A DNA stretch of 64,000 nucleotides from Amborella trichopoda (lineage: Eukaryota; Streptophyta; Magnoliopsida; Amborellales; Amborellaceae). Of the stretch, positions 13,001 to 28,000 are shown piece by piece (the first letter of the stretch is position 1; each line of letters begins with the position of its first letter). A program made the translations under genes and the position numbers. The notes below the pieces were generated by a model that was not told the origin of the DNA, did no database searches, and saw nothing but the letters and a program-made list of their open reading frames with translations. The stretch is from positions 3,427,013 to 3,491,012 of the forward strand of contig NW_006497083.1 of assembly GCF_000471905.2 (NCBI RefSeq). Direction: 5' to 3'.

Positions 13001-16000
13001 TTCCATATAATGCCCATCATGTAGCTGTATAATACTTTATAATTTAGATTATAATATAGATAAAAATTAAGGGTAAACAAATAAGCAATGGAACTATGCA
13101 TAAAGTCATAAACAGGTAAGGGTACTTTTGGCCTTTACCTGGATCTGTAGTGTCCCTATTTCGAGTAGAAATATCTCTCTCAAAGTTTCCCAAGGCTAAT
13201 TTGAACTTAATCAATTCATGGCTCTGGATCTCATCCTGGATATCTTTGTCAGGCACCATCCTCTCAAGCACATTTAAGACCCACCATTTATTACACGATC
13301 TTACTCAATGAATGGGTGCTTGTAGTGAAGCGATGGGTTTAGAAAGTAATCGGCTGAATGGAGGTGCCTGTGAAGCTGGGCATCCCATCTCTTATCAATA
13401 ATTTCAAGTGTAGCCTTGCACATATTTTCATCATCCTTTAAAACATTTTTTATCTCTGCTCTTGCCCTAGTTATTGTCTCATGTATGTAGCCCATGGCGG
13501 GCTTCACATCACCATCAACCAATCAAAGTACTCTCACTAAAGGGCGAGCCACCTCCAATGCAAGAATTATTTGACTCCAAAAAGATGTATTCAAAATAAT
13601 TTTTTCAACCTTTCTCCCATCCTTATGCTTTGACCATTTACTTTGACTTCATTGCTCTGAAGCAAACATGGTCCTCAAGGCACTTTTTTGCTTGGTTAGG
13701 CTTCGAAGAGTGAGAAATGACGTGGCAATCTAGTGATACCCGGTCTCACTAATTCTCTCTTAAAAAATCTCATCATGCTCAGTAATACGGTGTGATTGTA
13801 AATGAATCCAACAACAAACATAGCTCTTGAAATCATCACACTAAATAAAGATGTTGTACCCATTTCCTTAAGCATAAGATTAACATAATGAGCTGCGCAA
13901 GGAGTCCAAAACTAGCTGCAACATAATTGACACTATTGTCAGTGACAATTTGTACCACATTTTTCTCTCCAACAAACTCTACAATCTCATCCATCAAGCC
14001 ACATAAGTATGTAACATCATGTGAATTGTCTGAGGCATCAACAGACTTAACAAAAAAAGTACCTATTGGACAGTTAACGAAAAAATTAATGAATGCCCTT
14101 GACTGCCCATCGGACCAACCATCACACATAATAGTGGCCCCATATTTCTCCCACCCGTTTCTTTGAGAAATCTATTCATGTATTCTCTAATCTCCTTTTT
14201 TATTTCATCGGTAGCTTGTGGGCATGCTCTTATATTCCTAGAAATTCCGGTTAAGTATTCTTTTTGTCGAAAAATACCACCCATATAAGTATTTCCACAG
14301 AGCATGCAAAGAACACAATTTCTATCTTTCGGATTTTTTAGTTTGGTATATTTCCAAGCCGGATCCTTATTACTAGAAGATTGAGAAGAATACATTGCCC
14401 CAAAAATAAATATTACTGGTTTTTGAAGCAGTGCTCGATTTCTTCACGGCCTTTGAAACCCTCGATTTCTTGTCACAAATTCATCTAAACTTTCCCAAAT
14501 CAACAACCAAAAGGTTCAAATCAAGATCCAAGTATCAAACAATCCCCAAATCCAAGATCTCAATGAAAAACAATTTCGCCTATTTTTTTTTTTTTGCTTG
14601 ATTTGATCCCAAAAAAGCCACGAAAGTGGCTGTAAATGCTCGTTTAGGGGGTTTAATACCCCCAAACTATTTTTTCCAATTTTTGATGGTCAAAAAGACC
14701 ATTTTGCCCATCCCCGAGGGGCACAATCGAAAATAACATTGTGGAACAGTTTGCGGCCAGATACGCTATGTGGCTCTGATGAGCTCTGTTGTGGCGCATA
14801 TGCGCCTGCATACCTCCAAACCGCATATGCGGTCTTTTTCGATACGGTGTCCACCGTATACCGCCTGATGCGGTCGCATATGCTGCGATGCGGCCCCATC
14901 TTAAAGCACTATTTGAACGACCTCAAAAAGGCAGTTGCATGGAGAGAGAACAAAAGATCTGTGGAGGAGGATATTAAATAAATTGAGGATAATGTCAAGA
15001 TTAATTAAGGACATTTTTGATTTCTTAGTTTTGCTCTAGAATGCATCAAACAAGCAGAGAATCAAGATTCCTAGGAGGTTACAAGAAAAGGTGCAGTACA
15101 GACAAGGAGAGACTTGGAAAAGTTGTGTGTCCCTCTTGGTCATGCGAATTCTCATACTAATATATAACAGTCTAAAAGTACAATATATACCTAATAAACT
15201 AAAATATTACATAAATATCCCTTGGCCATATTCATGTTTACTAAATGTCCGTGAGAAGAATAAAAATAATACCTTTTCACTTCCCAAGCTAGCACTCTCT
15301 TTACATTTCCCTTCAAACTGATGCAAGTATCAACATTCATCATTTTCTGCAGAAGGAGATCATAAGGCTTGCTAGGCATCGCTTTGGTGAAGATATCTAC
15401 CACTTCCTGGTTGGCTGAAGGAATATATGGAAGAATGAATTAGTTCACCCTTTTGAAAGTGTTCACTAACAAAGTGACAATCAACTTCAATCTATTTGGT
15501 CCTTCCATGAAAGTCTAGATTATTAACAATGTTGATGACATTGATATTATTAACATAAAGATGCAGTTGGAGCAGTAAGCCGCATGTCAAGGTCACTAAG
15601 AATCCGTCTAAGCCAAACGATCTCACTACTTGCAGAAAACAATAGCTCTATACTCTGATTTGGATGTGGACTTGGAAACATGTTGTTTCTTGGATTTCCA
15701 TCTGATAAGTGATAAACCAAGGAACAAATAGTATCTTCTAGTGGAGTGATGCGTGTCAGAACATTCAACCTAGATAGCCTTAGTGAGGGTCACTAGCTCA
15801 GTGGGATCTTGGCATAACAGAAAAGATATCTGTCATGAGTCTCATGTACATAAGGAATGACCTAATACACATCAGAAATGATGGAGATCTGAAAGAAATT
15901 GACAAATGACATGGACAACATGGTAAATACCTGGACGGATTATCATGAATCATGCAAGATGCCCAACAAGGCATCGAAAGGTGGAAGGCTTAGAGATTCT

Positions 16001-19000
16001 ATCACCATCATTTTCAGAATACTCCACATGACGATCTAATGGAGTGTCTACAGCCTTTGAATCTGTGAGCTGGGTAAACTGTGCAAAATCTTATGTATAT
16101 TTCTGCTGTCGATCCAATTTCCTTGTGGACTACGGTGAAATTTCTGGCCCCTGAAAATATTGAAGATGTCCCATATCCTTCATTTTAAAGGTAAATAGGT
16201 TGAATCATTTGTAATTATGAGGAGATCATCAACATAACACAAGAACTGTGCCAATACACATATGACGAGTAAGCAAGGATTGGTCTTTAGGGTTTTGAGT
16301 ATAGGCTTCATGAATAACGCTTTAAACCAATGATTTAAAATCGGCGAGTCGAACCGGACTCGCCCGGTTCGACTCGGGAATCGGCACAGCCCGTGCCGGT
16401 TCCAGCACAAAACCAGGAACCGCCCGATTCTAGAGCAGAACAGTTGGTTCCCACCCGGTTCTGTCCGGTTCCCTCCCGGTTCTAGCCTCAAAACCTTCAC
16501 ACGTGTGTACCCGTTACGTGTGCGACACGCACCACCCTCACACGTGTGTATGTGTGACACGAGCGGTACACACTCCCACACGTGCCACACTCACTCCCAC
16601 ACGTGCCAAACGTGCGACACGCATATGAACGCATGCACGTGTGCACCGGTTCAGGCCTCAAAAACACCTTCACATGTGTGTACGCGTCACACGTGTGATA
16701 CACACCACTCCCACATGTGCCACACGTGCGACACGCACATGCACGCGTGCATGTGCACGGATGCCCTAGTGTTTTCACACTTGTGTTTATCTTCCAATTA
16801 CATAGTTATTTATATAGCATATTTGAATACTCATCCTTCGATGTGGGATAATTCCCAAGCATCATTAAATGAAAACAGAATGTAAATATATGCTATTAAT
16901 AGGCAATTTTAAACACATATGCTAAGGAGGCATGATGGTTATCACTAATGTTATTTGCTTTGACTTCTCAAGTTCGAATCTCCCCTTGGGCCATATAATA
17001 GTTTATCCCTTCTTGAGCTAATTTTTGTTCCCCCCTGGGCATATAATAAATTAAAGTGTTATTTCCAAAATTTGTACGAATTTTATTAATTTTTATATTT
17101 ATAACCAAATATTGTATTTTATTTATTAATTTTTACATTATAAATCATGTAATGTACTATTTGTCTTACAGTTGTCAATAATACATTTTAAATTAGATAA
17201 TATTATAAAATATTTTTAATTTGTTATTATTTATCTAATAAAATAATTATAAAATGTAAACTAATAATTATAATTTGAGTATATAATAATATAATTTGTT
17301 AGGTTGTAATAATTTTGGATTATTGTTAGTTAGGCTGTAATAATTTGGGTTTTTTAGTGGATTAGGGTTTTTCGCCAAAACAAGATTTTAATGGCCATTC
17401 TTTCATTGATTTAGTCTACTCTTTATTATAGTCCATGTATAATTATATATTTTATCCATGATAATTCTATGATTTTTCTTTTATGTGATGCAAATTTAAT
17501 ACTTGAGTTTATACAGGGAAAGAGCATCTCAATATTAAAAAATTGATGAAAAAAATGAAAGTTAATAATGTAGTACCCTCATTTCTTATTGGATTCCTAA
17601 AAAACAACATTTATAATGAATTTTAATAATTTTTTCGGATTTTTTTGAAGCTTTAATCCGACCGATTCAGCCTTCCTGATCCGGATCGCCGATTCGTCGA
17701 TTCGGATCGGTTTTTGAGGTGCCCGATCCGGGTCACCGATCCGCTTTTTAAACCATTGCTTTAAACGTTTAGAAGAAGCCCTAGGAGCTTGTTTCAGCCC
17801 ATATAAAGCTTCCCTCAATGGACATACATACTGTGAATTGGTAAAGTTATACCCTCGTGGTGGTTGTGTCATCTATATAGTCCTCTTACGAATACCACTG
17901 AGAAAGGCATTCTTGATGTCCATCGGGAATATAACCAAATTCTTTATGAAGCAAACCACAACTGAGATTCTAGTAGCAGCTATTTTGGCTATTGCTGCAA
18001 AGGTCTCTTCATACTCCAACGAATATGCTTGTTGTAACCTTTTGTACCTAGTCCCGCCTTGTAATGATGAAAAGTGCCATCAGGTTTGAGTTTTCTGTAA
18101 TAAACCCATTTGCTCCTCCAGATGATTCCTTTGGTAGTGGTACCAAATTCTAAGTATGAATTATGCCAAAGCTTCAATTTCATTCTGCATAACCTGCCTC
18201 AAGCATAAGTGCTTGACTGCCGGTTTATTAAGGGGTAGGAATGGAGGCAATATCCAGGGAAGCTACATATGAATGATGTGAGTAAATAAGGCCATCTGGA
18301 AGATGAAAGATAAGAGATCATCATCGTCAGCCTTACCCCAACTACTTGGGGTCAGCTATGAAAGATAAGAGATGAATGGTGTATTGCTATTTCAGAAAAT
18401 GTGGCCCAAGTTGATACCTGGGTTGGTTCTGTGAAGGGTCAGAGGATACCACAGATGGGACAATACTAGGATCTTGATGCAGCAAAAATCTCCCAAAGAG
18501 AAAATTAAGAGAAAACACACACACTCTCTGCAATAAATTTTCTGTTTCATTCAAAATAAAACCTATGCTTGTTACAATCAGATGTCGCATCTCTTTTTAA
18601 AAGAATTTCCTTTCTAAAACCTTGAAGATAACTGCCTAAGATAACTTCCATGTCTTACATAAAAAGTAACCTTCCTAAATTATATAAAACAAAACCTTCT
18701 TCCTAATAGATAACTTGCTATCCACATTCTTATCTTTTGGATAAGGTTTCTTACAATTAGGCAACTAGAGCGTGAGAGTCGAAGAATGGGATGCAAAGGT
18801 TACTAAGATGGACTTATCCTTCTGCTTCCCACTTCGTTGAATTCTCTTATCAAAATCCTAAACTCTAGGCTTCACGTGATGGCCTACTCTATCCTCTTTC
18901 CCTTTTCCCCATATCTTGTTTCAAACAAACAAATTAGGATTTCCTCCCATCAAAATATGACTATGAGATCATATAATCCAGCAAAGCCAATCACTCCAAT

Positions 19001-22000
19001 CCTCAAGAACTACAACTGTTAAGCATGCCCAAGATCCCCCACAAAATGTAACCCTAATAAATAAAATTCTTAGAAATTAACTAAAAAATCTACCCATATC
19101 TCTGAAAATAACAATAATAGAAATGAAATTAAGTTTTTGGATCAACCCATTCTTGATCTGCATCAGATCTGACATTGGAATGATCAGAGGGTACCACAAA
19201 TGGGATAGCTTTTTCCTTTCTTGAATAGGGTAGAGAGACTGCATATTATTAGGATCATATAATGTAGACAAAGAATAGGAAAAGTCAGACAAAATAGGAG
19301 CAATAACTGAGGATGGAAAGATATGTGTAAATTGGCAATGATGCATATGTTCAAGAAAGATAACATTGCAAGAGATAGTAGTTTATTCTTCTTAAGGTCA
19401 TAACATCTATACTTTGCTTGAGTATCACAATATCCCATAAATACATGATAGCCTTTGGTCCTGGCTTATCATGTTCATTATCAGGGAGAAGCGTATGGCA
19501 AAACAAAAGCCCTAAGGTAATCATATTCTGGATTCTCTTTAAACAAGCGCCCAAATGGAGTTATGCCTTCTAAAATTTCAGTAGGCATTCTATTAATTAA
19601 ATACTTATATGTCATGCTTTAGGCCGATATGCCTTAGGCACCTTAGAGTGATGCATTAGTGCTCTGCAAGTCTCTTTGATGCGATGGTTCTTTCACTCTG
19701 CAACACCATTTGTTCTGGGATATGCAGGCTTGACCTATGATGAATGATTCCACGATCCAAAAAGAACTCTTGAAACTCCCCTGATAGATATTCACTCCCG
19801 ACTCTAATCTTCCATCTTGATATGGTTATGATATTGTGTTTCAATTATCACATGAAATTGTTTAACACAGAAAACTTCAGACTTTGATCTCAATATATAG
19901 ACCCATGCATATCTTGTTCAATCGTAAAAAATAATGCGAAATACATTTTCCAGTCTTAGATGGAATTGATCTTGGTCCCTACTCATCCCTTTGGATGATA
20001 CTGAAAGTTCAAAAAGTATGAGAATTACTAGAAAGAAAAGGCAACTTATGATATTTTGCAGTATAACAATTTGGACAAATAAAATTCAAATATGAGCTTT
20101 TTCCATCTAACTTATTTTCTAGAGTGGTAGAAGAAAATAAATTATCTAGTCTACAATTATGTGGATGACTTAAGCGACAATGTCATCGTTCTTAAGCTTT
20201 ATTTGCACTCTTGATATCATTATATGTTGGGGCAAGTAAACAAGTGGAGTTGATTTAGCTGATGGTAAATCAAGGAGAAGGAGCTGCCAGTGTCTACAAC
20301 TTTGTCCAATACCTTCCGAGTTCGAATTTGTACCAAACAACCGGAGTGAAATAAAACAGTACTGTGATTATTAACAAGCTATGACACATATCAAATTCGC
20401 AACGATTTTAGAAACATGCAATGAATAAAAATTCACCTGCCTGGGTGCCTTGGCAGTCTAGGGGGCTTTCCAAACCAGATCGGGCTTAGTCTAGGCCTTA
20501 TTCGGTTTGTTATTAGGGCGCTCGTGTAGCCGCTTTGGCTGCCTGATGGAGCTCCTTGCCAGATAAAGGCCCTCGGCCAAGGGCTCCAAGTTGTCGATGC
20601 AAGGCACCGCTCTTTCATATAGACACACATATCCATATCCTCTCCCTTTCTCTTCCCCTTCATAAAGAAAAAGAGGGCGATAACCTCCAAGTGTTCAATT
20701 TCAGGCTCTCTATCTTTAACATACACACATACCCATATGCTTTCTCTCTATATATAAGAAGAAAAAAAAGACGACCTCCAAGTGTTCGATGCGAGGCCCC
20801 CCTTTCATTCTAACAAAGTCATGTGCTCTCTCTCTCTGTCTCTCTCGATGCAAGGCCTATCTATCTCTCTCACATGCACATGGGCCCATATGCTTTCTTT
20901 CTCCCGTTTTTTTTTTTTTTGAGGCAAGGTGATTAGAATTCTATTACTGGGTAATAAAATGTACACAAAATGGAACCCTCTTAGAGGGCACCCTATACAT
21001 CCCCGAAGGGTTAAAAAGGGATACAAAAGCAAAATAATAAATCCAAGGAGAATAGAAGGATATCTACTAAGATCTACAGCCCCCTTGGGGAGTTAGAGTA
21101 ACCTCCCTCTCTAGCAAGATGGTCAGCCTCGGAGTTTGGCTCTCCAAAAATATGGCACCAGGAGATTGAGATGCATCGTGACAAGTGGGATATCTCATCA
21201 ATGATATCACCTAGACGCCATGGGCAAGGGGAGAGACTTGATACCCAGGCATGGACGTACTTGGAGTCCCTTTACACCACCAGGTTGTGATCCCAGGAGG
21301 TGAGAAAAGTGCAGAAACTTTCTAACAGGGCCCTGGCCTTGGCTAGAGTTGAGTCTGCATGGTCAATGGGTCGGGAAAAAGCTTGCAAAGCCTGTCCACC
21401 GGATGAACGAAAAAGCCCACATACTCTGGAGGGACTGGGGTTCCCAAGAGAGCATCCGTCAAAATTGAGTTTGATGTAGCCTAAATCGGGTGGCCGCCAC
21501 TGAGCGGATCTTGAGATTGTTGGCTTTGCCCCAAGGATTAAAATGTGCCAATTCCTATAAAAATCAGAGAAGGGGATGTCTTAGAACAAACTATGGTTGT
21601 CTTAGAACAAACTATGGTTCGTGGCCCAAAAGCCACTAAGTTCCTGACTTTGTCGGCCATTGCCCCAACTGAAGATCTCTCTCCTCTAAAATTCTGTGGT
21701 TCCTTTCTATCCATAGAACCCATAGAGTAGCTGAGACATTTGCTTTCCAAAGTTCTCTACCTGTCTTGGGCCAAGGAGTATGGGGGAAAGCTTGGTACAA
21801 ATGTGGGATGGAGCTTTGAGTGACCGATGTCCACTGAAATAGACCCAACAGGTAAGACCATAAGTCTCTGCCTGATTTGCAATGGAGAAATTTTAACCTG
21901 AATCCTAGGGGGCAAAAACGAATTCAAGCTTTTGGTAGCCAAGATATCTTGGTTAGGCCCCTCTTTCTTTCTCTCATGGACCCATATGCTCTCTCTATCT

Positions 22001-25000
22001 AAATTTGTAAGAAGACGTCCTCCGAGTGTTTGACGCAAGACCTCTCTCTCTATCTCACACACGCTTGTGGATCCATATACTCCCTTTCCCTTTAAATATA
22101 AAGAAAGAGAAAAAGAAGAAGGCAACCTCCAAGTGCTTGATGTGAGCCCTCTCTCTCTATCTACATATAAGAAGAAAAAGAAGACAACGCTGTCCATGAG
22201 TTCGTTGCGAGATCACACTGACATGGACCCCTATGCTTTCAAACACCCCTCTAAAAAAAAAAATAAAAAAATTAGGACCATGTAGTTATTTGGCCACCAG
22301 CCTAGTGATTAAAAAACGGCCCGCCTAGCGCCTAGGTAAGCCCCGGGGCCATCTATGCACTATGTCCTTAGGTGCCTACTAGGGCGGGCGCCAAGGGATA
22401 TAAATGCCCCTATGGTAGGGTCATTTTTAGCTAGTTTTCCCAGAAATAAAGGGGGGCAAAGAAGCAGAAAGTGAATGGGTGGGGGGGATGGGGGGGGGGG
22501 GGGGGTGTTCTAAACACCTAAGTGCTTTGACTTTGTGCCTCTACTGACCCAAATAATCTTAAAAAAAAAAGAAATTAAAATTTGAATTTAATTTGATTGA
22601 GCTTTGAATTTAAAGTTTCTTAAAATTGATCTAAACATCATCTTTTTGCTTCTGATTCAATTTTATCCATTTTGGAAGCTTATTAGAGGGTTATTAGCGA
22701 GCTTTTGAGAATGACAACCATCTCGAACTTTGAAGAGTGAAGATCGAGCATAAAGGTTAGTCAAGAATCTTTGTATTTGAGATATTATTTGGTATTTCGA
22801 TGTGCTTTCTTTGGTTTCTTCTTGAAGTGGAGATCCGGTTTGGATGTTTGGCTATAACCCACATCCAAAGGATAAATTGTATAATGTGAAATTATTGTAA
22901 GAAAAAGGATATTAATACATTGCTCAATCGCTGTATGTGACGACCATTCCTTTCAATGCTGTTTGCATAAGCGATTTCTACAACATGGTGGATGCAATTG
23001 GACAATTTGGGCATAGGATGAGGCCCCCAACCCCATATGAGCTTTCAGAGCCTCTTTTTAGAAAAGAACTAGAACTCACGAGGGAGTTCATTGTCACCGT
23101 GGGCTTATTATCGGTATCCATTATGATTGACTTTTGGAGTGATAGGAAGATGAGGAGATGGATGAACTTGTTGGTCCTTTAGGGACAATGTTTTTTAGTC
23201 TATTGATGCCTTTGATGATACCCATGGTGCTCATACATATATAAATTGATTAAGATGGGCATTAAGGAGGTTGGGGAGCAGCATGTTATTCTGGTAGTCA
23301 TAGGCAATGCTGAACCTATTGTAGTTTTTTCTAATATGTTATGCCAGGACCACCCTTGTATCTTTTGGAGACCATGCGCATCACACTGCATAGACCTCAT
23401 GCTTCAGGCTATTTGTGGTATGTCCAAGATTGAAGGCATAGTTGGTAAGGCTAGGTTAGTTACAACCTTCATCTATAGAGCCACCCTTACCGTTAGCATG
23501 ACGCAAAGGTTCACAAAAAAGAGGGGGATAGTAAGGTTGGGAATCACAAGATTTGCTACCTCGTTCTTGTGTTTGCATGACATTTTGAGTAAAAACTAGT
23601 TGAAGCAAATGTTTACTTTTGAGGATTGGTCAGGATGCAAACGGGAATAAGGAATGAGATACCATCCTATTGAAGCATTTTTGACGTGGGCCAAGCACGC
23701 TCTTAAGGTATTTTTTTGTTAGTCAGTATCTTGCACATGGTTGACAAGACAAGCCTTCAATGGGCTACATATATGAGGCAATGGAAAGTTACAAGGGACA
23801 AATAAATGAGAATTTGGGCAATGATGAGAGCCTCTGTAATCCACTTTGGAAGAATATTGATAAGAAGTGGGGTAGGCAGCTACATCATCCATTGTATGTT
23901 ATTAGTTGAATCTAGTTTTTTTTTTTTATGCTGATGTGGACATTCAGACAAATGACACAATTATGAATGGATTTAATTATTGTCTTGAGAGGCTCATTCC
24001 TAATCAGGAGATCTAGGATCATATATGTTTTGAGGAAATAATCCTATACAAGTGTGCATTGAAGTCATTTGGGATTGCCATGGCAGTGAGATAGAGGACC
24101 AAAGTTGATCCAGGTAATGTATTTAAATTTGTATTTGCTTCAATTATTTACTTTCAAGCTTACAGTTTCAACTTTTTAACTTCAAGTTTCATGTTCGGTG
24201 TTTCATGTCGTAACTCATTAACTCATAATTCGTATATCGTAATTCATAATTAAGTGGTAATTAACCATACAAATCTTTGTGGAGCCAGCATGGGTGTAGT
24301 GCTCCAAACTTGTAAGAGATGGCCATTCGGATCTTGAGCCTAATCACTAGCTCATGTGGTTGTGAGCGGAACTGGAGCACTTTTGAAATAGTATGTTACT
24401 TTAGTTTAGTAAATATAACTTTGTTACTTTAAGTCTTTATTAATTTATTTACTTTACATATTTACTATTTAAATAAGTTTCTTTAAATCTTTATTAACTA
24501 ATTTAAAATATTTACATTCTTCATCCACTGCAGCATCGCTAGTCGTTTATGGGACAACCTCATTTGCCTCTTTAATTGGACTTGGGTCACACCCAAGTTG
24601 GTGTGCGACCTTTTTCCAGCAATCTAAATTCCTCCCGTTGCCAAGTCAAGCACTTTGTTGTGGAAAGCCTTTGTAGCAGCCACTCTTTGGACCATCTGGA
24701 AAGAGCGCAATCGCAGGATCTTTCAGGGTACCTCTTCCCACCCTTAGGCCTTGTCCTAGGTTATATTTTGGGCAACTAACCACAATAGGATCAAGAGCTT
24801 CCAGACATAAATTTTCCTACTCAATTGGCAATCCATACTTCTCTTCAAGCCACAATGCACTCCCCATGCCTCCCTTTGGCGGCCCTCTGAACCCAGTCCA
24901 ATCAAATTGAATTTTGATGGATGTTCCCTCGGCAACCCTGGTTTGTTGGGCATCGGGTGCATCTTAAGGGATCATAGAGGCACACTCCACTTCTCATTCA

Positions 25001-28000
25001 TCACATCCATAGGTTGAGTTGATTCCACCTCGGCGGAAGCTCTAGCCCTCCTGGAAGCCCGTAAACACTTCAATCCCTCCTGGAACCCTTCCCTCGTGGT
25101 GGAGGGCGACTCCAACAATGTTATCTGTTGGGCTTCGGGAGAGGCCAACCCCCCTTAGCATCTTGCACCTATTTTTGACGAGGTTTTTGACCTTTGCAGC
25201 CCTATACAAATCTCTTTGGCACATACCTGGCCCGAGGCAAACCACACTGCTGACACTCTCGCTAAAGAAGGTGCAGCTATGGCGGTCATTTAAAGAGCAG
25301 ACTTGCGCCCCAAACCCTCCCGGTGCATTTTGACTTTGGTTTAGTTTGTTCGTAACATTTTTTGGACCCATCCACCTTCTAGGTGGGTTTTTGTATAGAG
25401 CTTCCAACATGTGAGTAGCCTATTTTTGTAACATGTAACATGCAAATATTCTCTATACTTATTACAAAGTCAACAGTTTCCAAAAAAAAGAAAAATTATT
25501 TGCTATTTAAAATTGGGTGTGGTTTGTATAGAGCTGAGGCTCTAAACAATCGAAGTAAATCACACCTTCAAATATGTCAAGAAATGTGGTTTCAGTACTG
25601 GAAATCTTTGTGATAGCCTTAAAAATATATTTTCATCTGTAATTATAAAATTTAAAGCTTTTAAAAATAGTGTAGATCGAGCAGATCTATGAAAACTCGA
25701 AAATACTGAAAATTGACGGTCCAAAAATGAGTTGCAAGATGCACTATTTTCAAAACTTGAAATCCGGTTTTTTTCTCATGTCCATGCATCTCGATGGCAA
25801 GAAGATCACCTTGAGGTTATTTGGGCATAACAACCTCTTCTAGTGAAATTTTTGAGGTGGGCTCTAATTTGATTGTTTAAATCCTCAGCTCTATATAAAC
25901 TTTTTCTTTTAAAATTTAAATAATTAATTTACTAGTTAGGAATTATGTGTATGTGTTTCATATGTTAATACAAAGAAAAGAAACATGCTTGAATCAAAGA
26001 GGCTCAATGACTTACTTTATGTGGAGTTTAATCGAAGATTATGCAAAAGATTTGCAAAGCATGATAAAAAATATCGCCTTAAATCAAAGGACATGGAGAA
26101 TGCTATGGAGTGCTTGGTTGATGAGGGCGATGAAGTCGAAGGGCAATGAGGGATTGGCGGGGGATATGGTTTTAGAAGTATCAGCTAGAGTAGTTGACCT
26201 TCCTAGGGCAACTAGATCATCTATATAGAGGAGGTCAAAAATGGAGGAAGATTCAGAAAAAGTGGAAGGTGAATGTCATATTGAAGGGGGAGATGATTCT
26301 GATGACGATGGACTCGATTCCTATGCAACTTTTTCTGATAATGATTAAAGACTCTTGAGTCTTCCACGCTATATTTCTCTCTCTTATTTTCTCCTCTTGT
26401 TTGTATGGATATGGATTATGGTCTATGGGCTGTGGATTATGTTATTATGTATTATGAGTTTGTGAACTATAATATATTTTTGGTTGTGCTAGTATTAGCA
26501 ATTGAGTACTTTGGATTTTGGATAATGGGATTCAAATATTTGATGATTTGTTAATATGTTATTTGCACTTGGCATGATTCCACTTAAAAACGTATAAAAA
26601 CCGCCTGAATATGCAATTTCTTATACAAAAGGTGCACCTAGCACATGATTCCTTGACACACGTATCCCCCTTTTGAACCTGGGCAACCTAGATCCCTGGG
26701 TGGCTGGGCGCCTCCTAGGTGCTGGACAGCCTAGACCCCCCTAGCCGGTTAAGTGCCTCCTGGCATATTCTGAAACACTGAATCCACCTTTCGGAACACT
26801 GGGGACATAAATAGCTTTCTGGAAGGAGAGTTGAGGGAAAATGGATATGGATTCAACACCAAAGATTAAAAGAGAATTTCTGGTAGTAGTATACACTTTT
26901 TGATCACCATTAGAATGAGCTATGTGCTCAATTTTCTGCGCATAGTTTATCATGTAGGTGTGGTAGCACCAGAATCAATGACCCAAAAGTTAGATGAACA
27001 TACCTGAGGAGGCTCCCCTGGCGTCAATTACCTTCATACCTGTTTTGTCATTTTCGGAGAAAGTAGTTCAGGTGTACTTGATGAGGTGGTGTAGACAGAG
27101 ACTTGACCCTGTTGTACTATTTGAGTAGGGCTCTCACCAACATTGGCATAAGCCTTTGGTTTCTTGGGAGGCCTCTTCTTACACAGGGGGGTAACATGGT
27201 CAACTTCATGAAGTATGGATTTTGGATTCTTTGGACATCGAGATGACATATGGTGTTGCTCTGTGCAGGTGTAGCACTGGAACTTATTGAACTCATGCTT
27301 TGTCCTTGCTAGAATTCAAAAGCGTTGCATCAGTTGTTTTTATTTATTTATTGGTGGTAGTGGTGGGGGGGTGGGTTTCATTATGTTTCCTTTCATCATA
27401 CTTCTTTGGCAAACAATTCTGCTAGTGCACTATCAAATCCGGTATTGTCGGTCTATTCAGGATTTAAGATCTAGTGAACTGGAACTCATCTTGAAGTCCT
27501 ATTATGAACTGGTGTAGACGGTGTCTGGCTCTAAAGGAGTTCATACTTTCCCAACCTGCTTTACGAACTGATGGTTCTATCAATCCTATCTCATTCCATA
27601 GAGTCCTTAGAGCAGAGTAATACTCTAGTGGTCCTGTGTGCTCCTATTCTCTCAATTCAAGTTCATAAATGCCTGCTTTGTTTGGGAGAGTTGAGGATGG
27701 TTAGTTTGCTGGTATATCTTCTTCAATTAATTTGACATCTCCTTGCATGTGGAAAAAGAGACTAAGTCAAGGGCAATTTGTCCTCAACGGATTGGAGAAA
27801 CCAGATTTTAATTTTGGCATTCTTTGTTCTCCTTTCTGGGGTATCTTTTTCATCAGCAGGTCTAGGTGTGGACCCATCAACTAATCCAAACAAATCTTTG
27901 TCCTCCAGAAAGTTAGCCATGATGGATGACTAGAGGAAGCATTTTTTCCTATTGAGATGTTTCGATCCCAATAGCCTTTATTAAGCACCATTGGAGTTTA

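Noticed and set aside
16505-16885. Cys/His-rich 126-aa and 93-136-aa frames on both strands
   Set aside because: They arise from the cacacgtg repeat block of a non-autonomous hAT-like element and exist on both strands.
16920-17045. tRNA-derived SINE (B-box-like gttcgaatctcc)
   Set aside because: No convincing A box, tail or target duplication. The same holds for gttcaaatccc at about 41490.
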